DNA of 64,000 bases from Pandoraea sp. PE-S2T-3 (GCF_002179965.1 NZ_NGUQ01000007.1:620001-684000); one strand, 5' to 3'. Counted from the stretch's first letter, positions 21,259-29,413 are shown. Notes: a model not told the origin generated them from the letters alone. Numbers and translations are program-made.

Positions 21259-21295
21259 AAAAGCCCTCAGGCGCTCGCGCGTCAGAGGGCTTTTT
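21259..21295. terminator. Intrinsic terminator after fliA (bidirectional)
   Basis: AAAAGCCCTC (21259-21268) pairs with GAGGGCTTTT (21285-21294) around a 16-base GC-rich loop, ending in a T run. It closes the flhBAFG-fliA unit on + and, read on -, ends the accessory unit whose last gene stops at 21282, inside this element. Confidence 0.85.
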
Positions 21296-21518
21296 GCAAT
21301 CCGTAGAGACTGATCGCTCCCCAGAAGATTTCGATCAGCAGGGACGCCGGATTCGGGTTGTAGACGAGGGACACCGTAATCAAAGCCGAGCCGCTGAGAT
21401 TGATCGCTGGAAAGCGCCAATCGCCGGATGACAGCCGGTCTGTCTGATTCAGGAAGTAGGCAAGCACCACGAATGCGGCACCGAGGATGCCGATGAAATC
21501 GGGCAAAGACAAATGCAT
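21282..21518 (-). CDS. Small three-helix membrane protein, CBU_0592-like
   Basis: 78-residue hydrophobic protein with three predicted membrane spans: near residues 6-24 (FIGILGAAFVVLAYFL), 38-53 and 58-75. The pattern LNQTDRLSSGDWRFPAINLSGSA resembles the small CBU_0592-type membrane family of unknown function; the family assignment is from memory. ATG 21518 lies just after the nucleotidyltransferase stop; an upstream start at 21551 would overlap that gene. It is the last gene of the minus-strand accessory unit. No flagellar role is evident. Confidence 0.7.
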   Translation of the reverse strand: MHLSLPDFIGILGAAFVVLAYFLNQTDRLSSGDWRFPAINLSGSALITVSLVYNPNPASLLIEIFWGAISLYGLQKAL

Positions 21519-21532
21519 GGTCAGGCGGCGGG

Positions 21533-22543
21533 TTAGTGCGGTGGACCGCAAACAGGCGATACGGGGCAGGGAGGTGGCTTCGTGGACGGTATCGTGCGGA
21601 GAAACGTCCGCGCCACGGTCTTGAAGACGCCGAAAGCTTCGCCGAAGGATGGCCGATCGTTACCGTAGATCAATGGGACGAGTTTCGTCCCGTATTCGTC
21701 TATCGTCTGTTGATCGTCGCCAATCGCTTCCAATGCTTCGCCTAAGCATTCCGCCGGATTTGCGCAGAATTCGGCGTGCAGGGTAAATTCGTCTTGGTCA
21801 AAAGCAACGAGATCATTGAAGTGCCTGATCGCCAGATCGACCGCCGCTCCATCCGCTTTGACGATGCACCAAGTGTCGTAAATGTGCCGCACCAATGCGT
21901 CGTCCCAGTCCCCCCGCTTGCCAGCACGATGCTCGGCGAAACGACGGAGAAATGAAAGTACCTTTTCCGCCAGCGTTTCTTCGACAGCCACGCAGGTCAT
22001 CGTGAACTCCGCCGTGTCTTTGCCAGCCGATTGGTGCGCTAGGTACCCCAGTGATCGTTCCGACGTGGCGAAGCAAGGTGTTCGCGTTGTGAATTCAAGC
22101 TTCAGGTGTGGGCGCAGGGTGGTGTTGGCGGCGTACCGTTGCCGATATAGCCAGCCACTTGCGAAGTACCTATTCGCGTTCCGTGCAATAGCTTCCTCCG
22201 GGACCTCTACGAACCCCAGTCCCTTCATGCAATCGACGACCTGTTGCTTTAGGGCCGAAAGTCTCTTTTTCAGTTGGTGTTGCGAAAGCCCGTGGTCCGG
22301 TGCAAGTACGACCTTCAGGTCGATGTCTTCGGACATTCGACTAATTAAGCGATGGGCTTTCGAGAGGCTCGTGCCGCCGCAGAACACCAACCGTATGTTT
22401 TTGTGACTTAGTGATGCCAACGCCTGAAGCGTGTCGCTCACGTGAATGTCTTTTTCTAAGATTGCAGCAGAGAGGCCGCCGAGGTCGGCTTCCGCGACCA
22501 GCGCATCGATAAGTTCAAGTTGCTCTCTGGAAATTGTTCTCAT
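21533..22543 (-). CDS. Nucleotidyltransferase toxin, AbiEii/AbiGii family
   Basis: 336 residues from ATG 22543; a start at 22609 would add 22. This is a DUF1814/AbiEii-type nucleotidyltransferase: motif LVFCGGTSLSKAHRL gives the G-G-T-S nucleotide-binding turn, and SRMSEDIDLKVVL gives the two metal-binding acidic residues Asp73 and Asp75. The N-terminal SREQLELIDALVAEADLGG and the KDIHVSDTLQALASL helix are also typical. In AbiE systems the protein transfers nucleotides to RNA targets and blocks growth or phage replication; that activity is inferred. The start overlaps the end of the antitoxin gene upstream. Base composition is visibly lower in G+C than the flagellar genes. Confidence 0.85.
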   Translation of the reverse strand: MRTISREQLELIDALVAEADLGGLSAAILEKDIHVSDTLQALASLSHKNIRLVFCGGTSLSKAHRLISRMSEDIDLKVVLAPDHGLSQHQLKKRLSALKQQVVDCMKGLGFVEVPEEAIARNANRYFASGWLYRQRYAANTTLRPHLKLEFTTRTPCFATSERSLGYLAHQSAGKDTAEFTMTCVAVEETLAEKVLSFLRRFAEHRAGKRGDWDDALVRHIYDTWCIVKADGAAVDLAIRHFNDLVAFDQDEFTLHAEFCANPAECLGEALEAIGDDQQTIDEYGTKLVPLIYGNDRPSFGEAFGVFKTVARTFLRTIPSTKPPPCPVSPVCGPPH

Positions 22544-22931
22544 ACTGAATGAATTGCTGCCCGAACCCAAGTTTGCGGGCAATGCGGCGGTTTCCAGTAT
22601 TGATGACAACCTTTGCGGGCAACTGTGTGGAGCGACCGGCGTTATAGGCTGCGACTAGTCTGCTGGGGTACGTTCTGACGCCAAGTCTCTTGAGCACTTG
22701 CGGCGCCAGGACTTCGACTGGACGTACGGGGATTGGCCTGCCGGACAGGACGCTAGGTTTTGCTTTCGCATACACCCCAACCCCCAGCTTGACGATGATC
22801 CCGTCGTCGACAAGTTCTCGTAACGCGCGGCTGAGCTGTGCCTCACTCCCAAGGTCTGCGAAGTCGGCGCGCAGAAAGACTTCCGCTCTACGCTTGCGGA
22901 GCGAGGATATCAGTCTGTCTTTCATGCTCAT
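22515..22931 (-). CDS. AbiEi-type antitoxin / DUF6088-like transcriptional regulator
   Basis: 138-residue basic protein. An N-terminal winged-helix-like region (MSMKDRLISSLRKRRAEVFL then FADLGSEAQLSRALRELVDDGII) is followed by the VEVLAPQVLKRLGVRTYPSRLVAAYN block found in AbiEi/DUF6088 antitoxins. ATG 22931 is chosen because AAAGGAGAG sits about 7 bases upstream; an ORF start at 22952 would place that site inside the gene. It overlaps the toxin gene, the standard AbiE order. An inverted repeat at 22970-22993 could be its operator. Confidence 0.82.
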   Translation of the reverse strand: MSMKDRLISSLRKRRAEVFLRADFADLGSEAQLSRALRELVDDGIIVKLGVGVYAKAKPSVLSGRPIPVRPVEVLAPQVLKRLGVRTYPSRLVAAYNAGRSTQLPAKVVINTGNRRIARKLGFGQQFIQYENNFQRAT

Positions 22932-22969
22932 GGGACTCTCCTTTCGTTGCAAACAAATTCTCGTAACCT

Positions 22970-22993
22970 ATTGATAGATAAAATTAAATCAAT
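22970..22993 (-). promoter_or_regulatory. AT-rich inverted repeat upstream of AbiE operon
   Basis: ATTGAT (22970-22975) and ATCAAT (22988-22993) are perfect 6-bp inverted arms around a 12-base AT spacer. It lies about 40 bases upstream of the antitoxin start in a strongly AT-rich stretch that is the probable promoter. AbiEi-type antitoxins repress their own operons by binding inverted repeats, so this is a candidate operator; inference only. Confidence 0.45.
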
Positions 22994-23260
22994 CTGGTCA
23001 CGATCATTTTCGGAGTGTAGCACAGGGGTGTATTCGCAAATGACCGACGGCCCGGCGTCGGCGATATGGCATGCGTTCGCACGCAATGACTGAGCGAGAT
23101 CGTAAGTCGCTAAAGGGCGCACGTGCAGGAAGTCACGGATTTTTCGGACAATTCGCGATTGAGGCGCTGCGGCTAGATGCGACGCCTGATGGCGCGCTGA
23201 GGGGGATACGCGAGGTCGTGGCCGAAGTGGTGGCCGAGATGCTGGCGAGTGGTGAGGCGA
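22994..23260. other. Boundary region between AbiE module and flgN
   Basis: Non-flagellar sequence that shifts from AT-rich near the AbiE promoter to GC-rich near flgN. The only coding candidate is the plus-strand ORF at 23086-23286. No terminator, tRNA, attachment-site repeat or transposase is visible. It probably marks the right edge of the inserted accessory segment. Confidence 0.4.
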
Positions 23261-23286
23261 TTACGCCGTCACACTCCCGCCGCTAG
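23086..23286 (+). CDS. Orphan small ORF of unknown function
   Basis: 66 codons from ATG 23086 (an earlier ATG at 23071 is possible), with GC-biased third positions like a real or formerly real gene (AALRGIREVVAEVVAEML-like helical C-terminal half). No ribosome site is clear. Its 3' end overlaps the convergent flgN gene by 26 bases. I do not recognise it. It may be a remnant of a gene truncated when the AbiE segment entered. Confidence 0.3.
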   Translation: MTERDRKSLKGARAGSHGFFGQFAIEALRLDATPDGALRGIREVVAEVVAEMLASGEAITPSHSRR

Positions 23287-23719
23287 AGCGCGGCGTGGTG
23301 CGGCCGTCGGGGCCGTAGAGCGGGGCGTTCTGTTCCGGGCCGTAGAGCACGTTCAGCGCCTGCTGCGTGTACGTCAGGCGGGTGCGGATGAGTACGCCGT
23401 TGGTCTCGTTGGCGCGCTTGGCTTCGGCCGCTGCGCTCAACAATGCCTGCCACGCGGCGCCCAGACGCGGTTCGCTGGCGGCGGCCGCCGTCGCACCGGC
23501 TTCATCCGGCGAGTAACCCAGCACCTGAAGCTGCGCATCGCGCTCGCGACCAAGCGTCGCGAGGTCGGCAACCGCACGCGTCTTGCGCTCGGTCAGCTCA
23601 GGCAGCGCGTCGAGCGTGCCACTGACCAAAGCCTGCTGTTCTTCGCCAAGCAACGCCGAAAACGCGTTGATCGCGTTCATCTCGGTCGTGAGGGCAGTCA
23701 GCAGGGCTTCAGTGTTCAT
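23261..23719 (-). CDS. flgN: Flagellar export chaperone FlgN
   Basis: 152-residue helical protein, chaperone for the hook-filament junction proteins FlgK and FlgL. The sequence MNTEALLTALTTEMNAINAFSALLGEEQQALV is the typical FlgN N-terminal helix. Its start overlaps the flgM stop by four bases. Sequence identity across the family is low, so the call rests on length, helical character and the flgA-flgM-flgN order. Confidence 0.9.
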   Translation of the reverse strand: MNTEALLTALTTEMNAINAFSALLGEEQQALVSGTLDALPELTERKTRAVADLATLGRERDAQLQVLGYSPDEAGATAAAASEPRLGAAWQALLSAAAEAKRANETNGVLIRTRLTYTQQALNVLYGPEQNAPLYGPDGRTTPRSSGGSVTA

Positions 23720-24051
23720 GAGTTCGATTGCGTGGAGAGCAGATCGCGTGCGGTCGAAATGAGCCCGTCCGCAATCTTGCTGGGATCGATGGTAAGACGC
23801 CCTTCCGCAATCGCTTGCTTGATCTCGGACACCTTGGCGACGTCGATGTCGGCCGAACCCGTTTGGGCCAGGGCCGCCTGCAACGCACGCATCTCCGACG
23901 ACAACGCGCTCGTGCTGACGCTCGCGTCATTACCGGCCGCAGGCGTAGCCGCGCCGTCAGCGCTCGCAGCGCCGGTGCTCGTCCGATCGGTCGTCGTCCC
24001 CTTCGTCGGGCCGACGCCGGGCAACGGATTGGCGGGTGGTTCGATTTTCAT
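23716..24051 (-). CDS. flgM: Anti-sigma-28 factor FlgM
   Basis: 111 residues from ATG 24051, which has GGGGAAAG just upstream; an upstream extension to 24108 would cover the promoter. The C-terminal half (VSTSALSSEMRALQAAL, then DIDVAKVSEIKQAIAEGRLTID and ADGLISTARDLL) is the conserved FliA-binding region; the N-terminal half is low-complexity and probably disordered, as expected for an exported protein. FlgM holds FliA until the hook is finished. A sigma-28-like promoter lies directly upstream. Confidence 0.95.
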   Translation of the reverse strand: MKIEPPANPLPGVGPTKGTTTDRTSTGAASADGAATPAAGNDASVSTSALSSEMRALQAALAQTGSADIDVAKVSEIKQAIAEGRLTIDPSKIADGLISTARDLLSTQSNS

Positions 24052-24076
24052 GTGCTTTCCCCAGAAACCTGCCTGT

Positions 24077-24103
24077 GTAACGGCATTATCCGCTGTAACT
24101 TTA
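24077..24103 (-). promoter_or_regulatory. Sigma-28 promoter for flgM-flgN
   Basis: On the minus strand TAAAGTTA, an 11-base spacer, then GCCGTTAC; the sigma-28 consensus is TAAAGTTT-N11-GCCGATAA. Seven of eight -35 bases and the GCCG core of the -10 match with exact spacing. The predicted transcript would start about 20 bases before the flgM ATG. This gives FliA-dependent expression of its own anti-sigma factor. Confidence 0.75.
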
Positions 24104-24177
24104 GGCAAGTAACATACTGTTACCAGTTCAAGTGCCCGGGTGAAGTCAGCAAATTCTTGGTAAGAGTGAATACTTAC

Positions 24178-25230
24178 TTATAGTGCAACTTCGACTTCAA
24201 TGTTGCCCTGCTTGTTGCTTTTCACGGTGCCGCTGATGACCTGACCGGCACGCGTACGGACCTGCACCGGGTCACCTGCACTGGCCCGCGACAGCACCTG
24301 ACCCTCGGTGCTCACCTCAAAACCAGAGCCTCGCGTGACCACGCGCACGGTCTGGCCTTGCTGCACGGCGATGGCGCTGCGCAACAGGTCTGAACGAATC
24401 GGCAGACCCGACGTAATACGGTTCACGGCCACGGTGCCCACGATCTGCCCGGCGTCGGTCGCCACGGTACGCGGCAACAGCGTGAGGTCGCCCTGGCGCG
24501 GCGACAGATCGTTCGGGCCGATGGTCTCGCCCGGGTTGATCTGGCGCGCGGCCACAAAATAGGTCGCGTTGATGCTCACGCGGGCTTGCAGGTACAGCGT
24601 CCACGGACGCTCACCCGCGCAACGCACCCCCACCGTCGTCGAGCCCCACAGGCGCGCGCCCGGCGGCAGGAACGGCTCAAGCGCGCCGCACGCCGGCATG
24701 CGGTCCGACACCGCATCACCCACCGTGATCGTCACGCGTCCGGGTAAGCCGGTCGTCTGTTCGCGCAGAAACCGCTCGGCAGTCTGCCGCACGGCTTCCG
24801 TGTTCTGGAATTGGGAATTGTTCTGGGGGGCTTGCGCGGCTTGCTGCGCCGGGGCACTTGCCACGCCGCCGTTCGCACCGCCATTGGCATAGCCGTTGTT
24901 GGCGTTCACCGCTGCCGCCGGGGCAACCGAGCGCGAATTGTTCGGCACGTTGGTCGCTACGCCACCCGCTGCGGCATTGTTGCCGGGGATGACAATGGCG
25001 CCGGGGCCGAGGGTATCGCCGAGATTCTGGGCGTTGGGATCGGTGGCGATGCCTTGCGCGGGATTGGCCGCATGCGCGACACCTACAACGCCTGCGAGGC
25101 CAAATCCACCCGCCAGTGCCAGCACTGACGCCAGCAGGCCGGAGCGCAGTACGGCCGTGCGCCGGCCATGCCGCAGCGCTTGCCGCGCGCGGGAGGCCAA
25201 GGCGGAACTGCCGCCGAACTTGCCAGCCAT
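24178..25230 (-). CDS. flgA: P-ring assembly chaperone FlgA
   Basis: 350 residues from ATG 25230, chosen for the AAGGAGAG site upstream; the frame is open to 25284. A Sec signal (hydrophobic VLALAGGFGLAGVVGVAHA) is preceded by a long basic stretch. A Gly/Asn/Ala-rich linker (about residues 60-140) makes it longer than E. coli FlgA (219). The SAF-like C-terminal domain is clear: LYLQARVSINATYFVAARQINPG and the IPIRSDLLR-type AIAVQQGQTVRVVTRG ending. FlgA helps FlgI form the periplasmic P ring. Confidence 0.93.
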   Translation of the reverse strand: MAGKFGGSSALASRARQALRHGRRTAVLRSGLLASVLALAGGFGLAGVVGVAHAANPAQGIATDPNAQNLGDTLGPGAIVIPGNNAAAGGVATNVPNNSRSVAPAAAVNANNGYANGGANGGVASAPAQQAAQAPQNNSQFQNTEAVRQTAERFLREQTTGLPGRVTITVGDAVSDRMPACGALEPFLPPGARLWGSTTVGVRCAGERPWTLYLQARVSINATYFVAARQINPGETIGPNDLSPRQGDLTLLPRTVATDAGQIVGTVAVNRITSGLPIRSDLLRSAIAVQQGQTVRVVTRGSGFEVSTEGQVLSRASAGDPVQVRTRAGQVISGTVKSNKQGNIEVEVAL

Positions 25231-25659
25231 GCTCTCTCTCCTTGCGGCGCGGCCCGCTGTTGCGTCAGCCGCACGCTCAACCATCCGGGACGTCGCGTCC
25301 CTCTTCAGAAGCCGACGACACCGGGCAGCGCTCCTGTGCCTGGGGGGCGAGCTCCGCCCGATGCCGTCAGGAAGCCATTCTAGAGACGTCCGGCATCGCG
25401 CTATGGGTCGAAATGGCGGTCAATACCCTTGCTATTCCTCCGATTGAACCGAGGGGGTGAGGCATACGATGCGAAGCATGCCAAAAGGTCCGTACTTTTT
25501 TCGGACCCGGCAGGGCATCCCGTCTGTACACGCCGATGAGCCAGCGCTCAGCGGCGATACCGCAGACGCCGGTGGACACCGATAGCGGCGTCCCGGCAGC
25601 GGGGGCCATCTTCTTCAGCAGTACCGGGCATCAAGGCAAGCATCGAGCGAGGCGAGATC
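25231..25659. other. flgA-flgB divergent intergenic region
   Basis: 429 bases between divergent flgA and flgB with no convincing gene. It contains the inverted repeat at 25412-25445 (separate entry) and a small GGTCCG / CGGACC hairpin around a T-rich loop at 25487-25507. Promoters for both operons must lie here. No sigma-28 consensus was seen. Confidence 0.5.
25412..25445. promoter_or_regulatory. Inverted repeat resembling FlhDC half-sites, flgA-flgB region
   Basis: AATGGCGGTCAATACCC (25412-25428) is followed directly by TTGCTATTCCTCCGATT, whose reverse complement AATCGGAGGAATAGCAA resembles the left arm (shared AAT-N-G-N-N-G...AATA). The arms look like FlhD4C2 half boxes (AAYGS-N3-AAATAG), but known sites have a 10-12 base spacer, absent here. 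Placement between class II operons flgA and flgB supports a regulatory role. Confidence 0.4.
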
Positions 25660-26097
25660 ATGGACAAACTGGACGCGGCAATGCGGTTCAACCAGCAGGC
25701 GTTAGCCATGCGCGCCTATCGTCAGGAAGTCATTTCCTCGAACATCGCCAATGCCGATACCCCGGGCTATAAAGCGCGTGACGTCGACTTCAACAACGCG
25801 TTGAGTCAGGCGGTCGAGCGCGGCGCCCAGCAGCAACTCGCCACCGAGTCGAGCGTGTCGCTCACGCGCACCTCCTCGCGCCATATCGCTGCGCGCGCCA
25901 CGACGCCGGCCCCGGCCATGGGCGGCCCCGAATTGCTTTACCGCGTGCCGTATCAGCAAAGCATCGACGGCAACACCGTCGAACTCGACGCCGAGCGGGT
26001 GAACTTCGCCGATAACGCCGTGCATTACCAAACGGGCCTCACGGTCCTCTCCGGCCAGATCAAGACGATGCTGGCGGCCATCACGAGTCAAGGGTAA
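25660..26097 (+). CDS. flgB: Proximal rod protein FlgB
   Basis: 145-residue rod subunit. The N-terminal rod signature is [19 protein letters not shown], and the C-terminal heptad region is [20 protein letters not shown]. No cleaved signal peptide; the protein is exported by the flagellar type III system. First gene of the flgB-L operon, 5 bases before flgC. Confidence 0.97.
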   Translation: MDKLDAAMRFNQQALAMRAYRQEVISSNIANADTPGYKARDVDFNNALSQAVERGAQQQLATESSVSLTRTSSRHIAARATTPAPAMGGPELLYRVPYQQSIDGNTVELDAERVNFADNAVHYQTGLTVLSGQIKTMLAAITSQG

Positions 26098-26102
26098 GCG
26101 CC

Positions 26103-26507
26103 ATGCCACTCATGAGCATTTTCGATGTCGCCGGGTCGGCCATGACGGCCCAGTCGCAGCGCATGAACGTCACCGCCAGCAACCTGGCCAACGCCGAGAG
26201 CGTGACCGGGCCGGACGGGCAGCCGTACCGCGCCAAGCAGGTCGTGTTTCAGGTCAACCCGGTGACGGGCAGCGAAGTGGGCGGTGTGAAGGTGGCCGGC
26301 GTGGTCGAAGACTCGTCGCCGCTCAAGACCGTCTACGACCCGAAGAACCCGGCGGCCAACGCGCAGGGCTACGTGACGATGCCCAACGTCAACCCGGTGG
26401 AGGAGATGGTCAACATGATCTCCGCCTCCCGCTCCTATCAGGCCAACGTCGAGGCGCTCAACACCGCCAAGACGCTGATGCTCAAAACCCTCACGGTCGG
26501 CCAATAA
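26103..26507 (+). CDS. flgC: Proximal rod protein FlgC
   Basis: 134 residues, the same length as E. coli FlgC and very similar: [18 protein letters not shown] at the start, [18 protein letters not shown], and the C-terminal [20 protein letters not shown]. Rod subunit exported by the flagellar system. Either ATG 26103 or 26112 could initiate. flgD begins 22 bases later. Confidence 0.97.
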   Translation: MPLMSIFDVAGSAMTAQSQRMNVTASNLANAESVTGPDGQPYRAKQVVFQVNPVTGSEVGGVKVAGVVEDSSPLKTVYDPKNPAANAQGYVTMPNVNPVEEMVNMISASRSYQANVEALNTAKTLMLKTLTVGQ

Positions 26508-26529
26508 GCAGCCGCGCGGAGACCAGAAG

Positions 26530-27264
26530 ATGGCAAGTATCAATACGTCGAACGCAGCGAATTTCTCACAGACTTTCCTCGATTCGGTCAACGGCACCGC
26601 CAATAGCAGCAGCTCGAGCTCCAAATCGTCGGCCGGCAGCGCGGACGATTTGCAGAACAGCTTCCTGAAGTTGCTCGTCGCACAGATGAACAATCAGGAT
26701 CCGCTCAACCCGATGGACAACTCGCAGGTGACCTCGCAGCTCGCGCAGATCAGCACGGTCTCGGGCATCACCCAGTTGAACACGACGCTGTCGTCGGTGA
26801 CCTCGCAGCTCAATTCGACGCAGAGCCTGCAAGCCGCCGCGCTGGTCGGCAAGGGCGTGCTGATTCCGGGCACCAACATCGGCGTGGGCAGCACCACGGC
26901 GACCGACGGCACGGTGACCAAGACGGCCACGCCGTTCGGCTTCGAGCTGCCGAGCGACTCCGACACCGTCACGATCCAGATCAAGGACAGCACCGGCAAG
27001 GTGGTGCGTACCGTCAACGCGGGTGCGCTCGACGCGGGCGTGCAGGCGCTCACGTGGGATGCCAAGGACGACGCGGGCAACGCCGTGGCGGATGGCAAGT
27101 ACACGCTGGCGGTCACCGCAACGTCCAACGGCAAGGCCGTGACGCCGACGCTGCTGTCGTACGCGCAGGTGCAAAGCGTGGTGGCCAGCACCACCGGCGC
27201 GCCGCTGCTCAACGTCGGCACGGGCTCGAACATCAAGCTCTCGGATGTGCGCGAGATCTTGTAA
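26530..27264 (+). CDS. flgD: Hook cap / scaffolding protein FlgD
   Basis: 244-residue hook assembly scaffold. The Ser-rich N-terminus leads to the conserved FLKLLVAQMNNQDPLNPMDN motif, followed by coiled-coil sequence and a C-terminal FlgD Ig-like/tudor region (KVVRTVNAGALDAGVQALTW, a FLG-D repeat pattern). It caps the growing hook and is released when FlgK arrives. A 108-base gap separates it from flgE. Confidence 0.96.
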   Translation: MASINTSNAANFSQTFLDSVNGTANSSSSSSKSSAGSADDLQNSFLKLLVAQMNNQDPLNPMDNSQVTSQLAQISTVSGITQLNTTLSSVTSQLNSTQSLQAAALVGKGVLIPGTNIGVGSTTATDGTVTKTATPFGFELPSDSDTVTIQIKDSTGKVVRTVNAGALDAGVQALTWDAKDDAGNAVADGKYTLAVTATSNGKAVTPTLLSYAQVQSVVASTTGAPLLNVGTGSNIKLSDVREIL

Positions 27265-27372
27265 GCCGCGTGTGACACCGAATACGTATCAAGCGACATA
27301 ACAAGCGAAGTCAGTCTTTAACCGTTTTATCGCGACCGATAGCGTCGTCAACCGAATTTCAGGAGTATCACC

Positions 27373-28629
27373 ATGGCCTTTTCGACCGGACTGAGCGGCC
27401 TGAACGCCGCCTCCAAGGATCTGGACGTCATCGGCAACAACGTTGCCAACGCGGCGACCGTCGGCTTCAAGCAGGGTCAGGCGCAATTCGCCGACATCTA
27501 CGCCAGCTCGCTGTTCGGCGCCGGCAACAACACGGTCGGGATCGGCACGCGCGTGTCGAACATCTCGCAGCAGTTCACGCAGGGCGACATCACCGTGACG
27601 AACCGTCAGCTCGATCTGGCGATCTCCGGCAATGGTTTCTTCCGCGTGTCGAACGGCGGCACCATCGCCTACACGCGTAACGGTCAGTTCTCGCTCGACA
27701 AGAACGGCTACATCGTCGACGCCAACGGTGACCAGCTGACCGGCTATCTGGCCGGCCCGAACGGCATCATCAACAGCGTCTCGCCGGTCGCACTGCAAAT
27801 CCCGACGGGCGATCTGGCCCCGACGGCCACGAGCACGATCACTGGTCAGTTCAACCTCGACTCGCGCAGCGCCGTGAACACCACGACGTTCTCGATCACC
27901 GATCCGAACTCGTACACCAACGGTACGTCGCTCAAGGTCTACGACTCGCTGGGCAATTCCCACGACGTGAACCTGTACTTCAAGAAGTCGGCCGTCGACC
28001 CGGTGACGAACAACGCCACGTGGCAGGTCTACGCGTCGGTCGATGGCACGACGCAAATCGGCACCGGCCCGGTCGCTACGCTCACGTTCAACTCGGCCGG
28101 CAGTCTTACGGGACAAACCGACTCGACGGGCACTGCCGTCACCGGCCCGATCACGCTGCCGACGATTGCGTACGGCAACGGCGCATCGGCGGGCAACATC
28201 AAGATGAGCCTGACGGGCACGACGCAGTACGGCAACACGTACACGCCGAACACGCTCACGCAGAACGGCTACACGTCGGGCCGCCTGACGGGCTTCACGT
28301 TCAACGCGGACGGCACGATCGTCGGTACGTACTCGAACACGCAGTCGATGGTGCTCGGCCAGGTGGCCCTCGCCAACTTCAACAACGTGCAGGGTCTGAT
28401 CCCGATGGGCAACAACCTCTGGCAAGAGTCGGCCGCCTCGGGTATCCCCATCGTCGGCGTGCCGGGCGGTACGAACATGGGCAAGCTGCAAGCCGGTGCC
28501 GTCGAAGCCTCGAACGTCGATCTGACCGCCGAACTGGTCCACATGATCACCGCGCAGCGCAACTATCAGGCCAACGCGCAGACGATCAAGACGGAAGACC
28601 AGTTGATGCAAACGATGGTCAACCTGTAA
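27373..28629 (+). CDS. flgE: Flagellar hook protein FlgE
   Basis: 418-residue hook subunit. N-terminal FSTGLSGLNAASKDLDVIGN and NVANAATVGFKQGQAQFADI, and C-terminal ASNVDLTAELVHMITAQRNYQANAQTIK, are the conserved D0 helices; the middle is the surface-exposed Thr/Ser/Gly-rich part. AGGAG ribosome site at the start. E. coli FlgE is 402 residues, so length is ordinary. Confidence 0.97.
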   Translation: MAFSTGLSGLNAASKDLDVIGNNVANAATVGFKQGQAQFADIYASSLFGAGNNTVGIGTRVSNISQQFTQGDITVTNRQLDLAISGNGFFRVSNGGTIAYTRNGQFSLDKNGYIVDANGDQLTGYLAGPNGIINSVSPVALQIPTGDLAPTATSTITGQFNLDSRSAVNTTTFSITDPNSYTNGTSLKVYDSLGNSHDVNLYFKKSAVDPVTNNATWQVYASVDGTTQIGTGPVATLTFNSAGSLTGQTDSTGTAVTGPITLPTIAYGNGASAGNIKMSLTGTTQYGNTYTPNTLTQNGYTSGRLTGFTFNADGTIVGTYSNTQSMVLGQVALANFNNVQGLIPMGNNLWQESAASGIPIVGVPGGTNMGKLQAGAVEASNVDLTAELVHMITAQRNYQANAQTIKTEDQLMQTMVNL

Positions 28630-28669
28630 GCGGAGCGGCGCGCATGCGTAACTTGCACGAGGGACGTCG

Positions 28670-29413
28670 ATGGATCGTCTGATCTATGTCGCCATGACTG
28701 GCGCGAAGCAGGCGATGGAGCAGCAATCGACCACCGCCAACAATCTGGCCAACGTCTCGACGCCGGGCTTTCGGGCCCAGCTCGCGTCGTTCCGTCAGGT
28801 GCCGGTACGCGCCGAAAACGGCGCAGCCGGCACACGTACCTTCGTCACGACCTCGACGCCGGGCACAGACTTCACGCCCGGCGCGATGCAGCAAACGGGG
28901 CGCGCGCTCGACGTCGCCATTCAGGGTCAAGGCTGGCTGGCCGTGCGCGATGCGCAGGGCCGCGAAGCCTACACCCGTGGCGGCAACCTCGAAATGACGG
29001 CCGACGGCCAGATCACGCTGCACGGTCTGCCGGTCATGACCGACGCCGGACCGGCCTCCGTGCCGCCGGGCGCGGCCGTGACCATCGGCACCGACGGCAC
29101 GATTTCGGCGCTGGGGCAGGGCGATCCGCCCAACTCGATCGCCGTGATGGGGCAGTTGAAGCTGGTCAATCCGCCGGAAGGCAATCTGGTGCGCGGCGAC
29201 GACGGCTTGTTCCGTACGGGCAACAACGCACCGGTACAAGTCGACCCGAATGTCGTCGTGGTCGCAGGCTCGATCGAGAACAGCAACGTCAACCCGGTCA
29301 GTAGTCTGGTCAACATGATTTCGCAGTCGCGTGCGTTTGAAATGCAGATGAAGATGCTGCAAACGGCCGATACCAACGAGCAGTCCGCCAACCAGTTGCT
29401 GAATTTCAGCTAA
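28670..29413 (+). CDS. flgF: Proximal rod protein FlgF
   Basis: 247 residues, close to the E. coli length of 251. Starts [20 protein letters not shown] with the [14 protein letters not shown] rod motif, and ends with [26 protein letters not shown]. Part of the rod between FlgC and FlgG, in normal operon order. Confidence 0.97.
   Translation: MDRLIYVAMTGAKQAMEQQSTTANNLANVSTPGFRAQLASFRQVPVRAENGAAGTRTFVTTSTPGTDFTPGAMQQTGRALDVAIQGQGWLAVRDAQGREAYTRGGNLEMTADGQITLHGLPVMTDAGPASVPPGAAVTIGTDGTISALGQGDPPNSIAVMGQLKLVNPPEGNLVRGDDGLFRTGNNAPVQVDPNVVVVAGSIENSNVNPVSSLVNMISQSRAFEMQMKMLQTADTNEQSANQLLNFS

Noticed and set aside
22928-23122. 64-codon minus-strand frame upstream of the AbiEi gene
   Set aside because: Covers the AT-rich promoter region and overlaps the antitoxin start and ribosome site; no coding signature.
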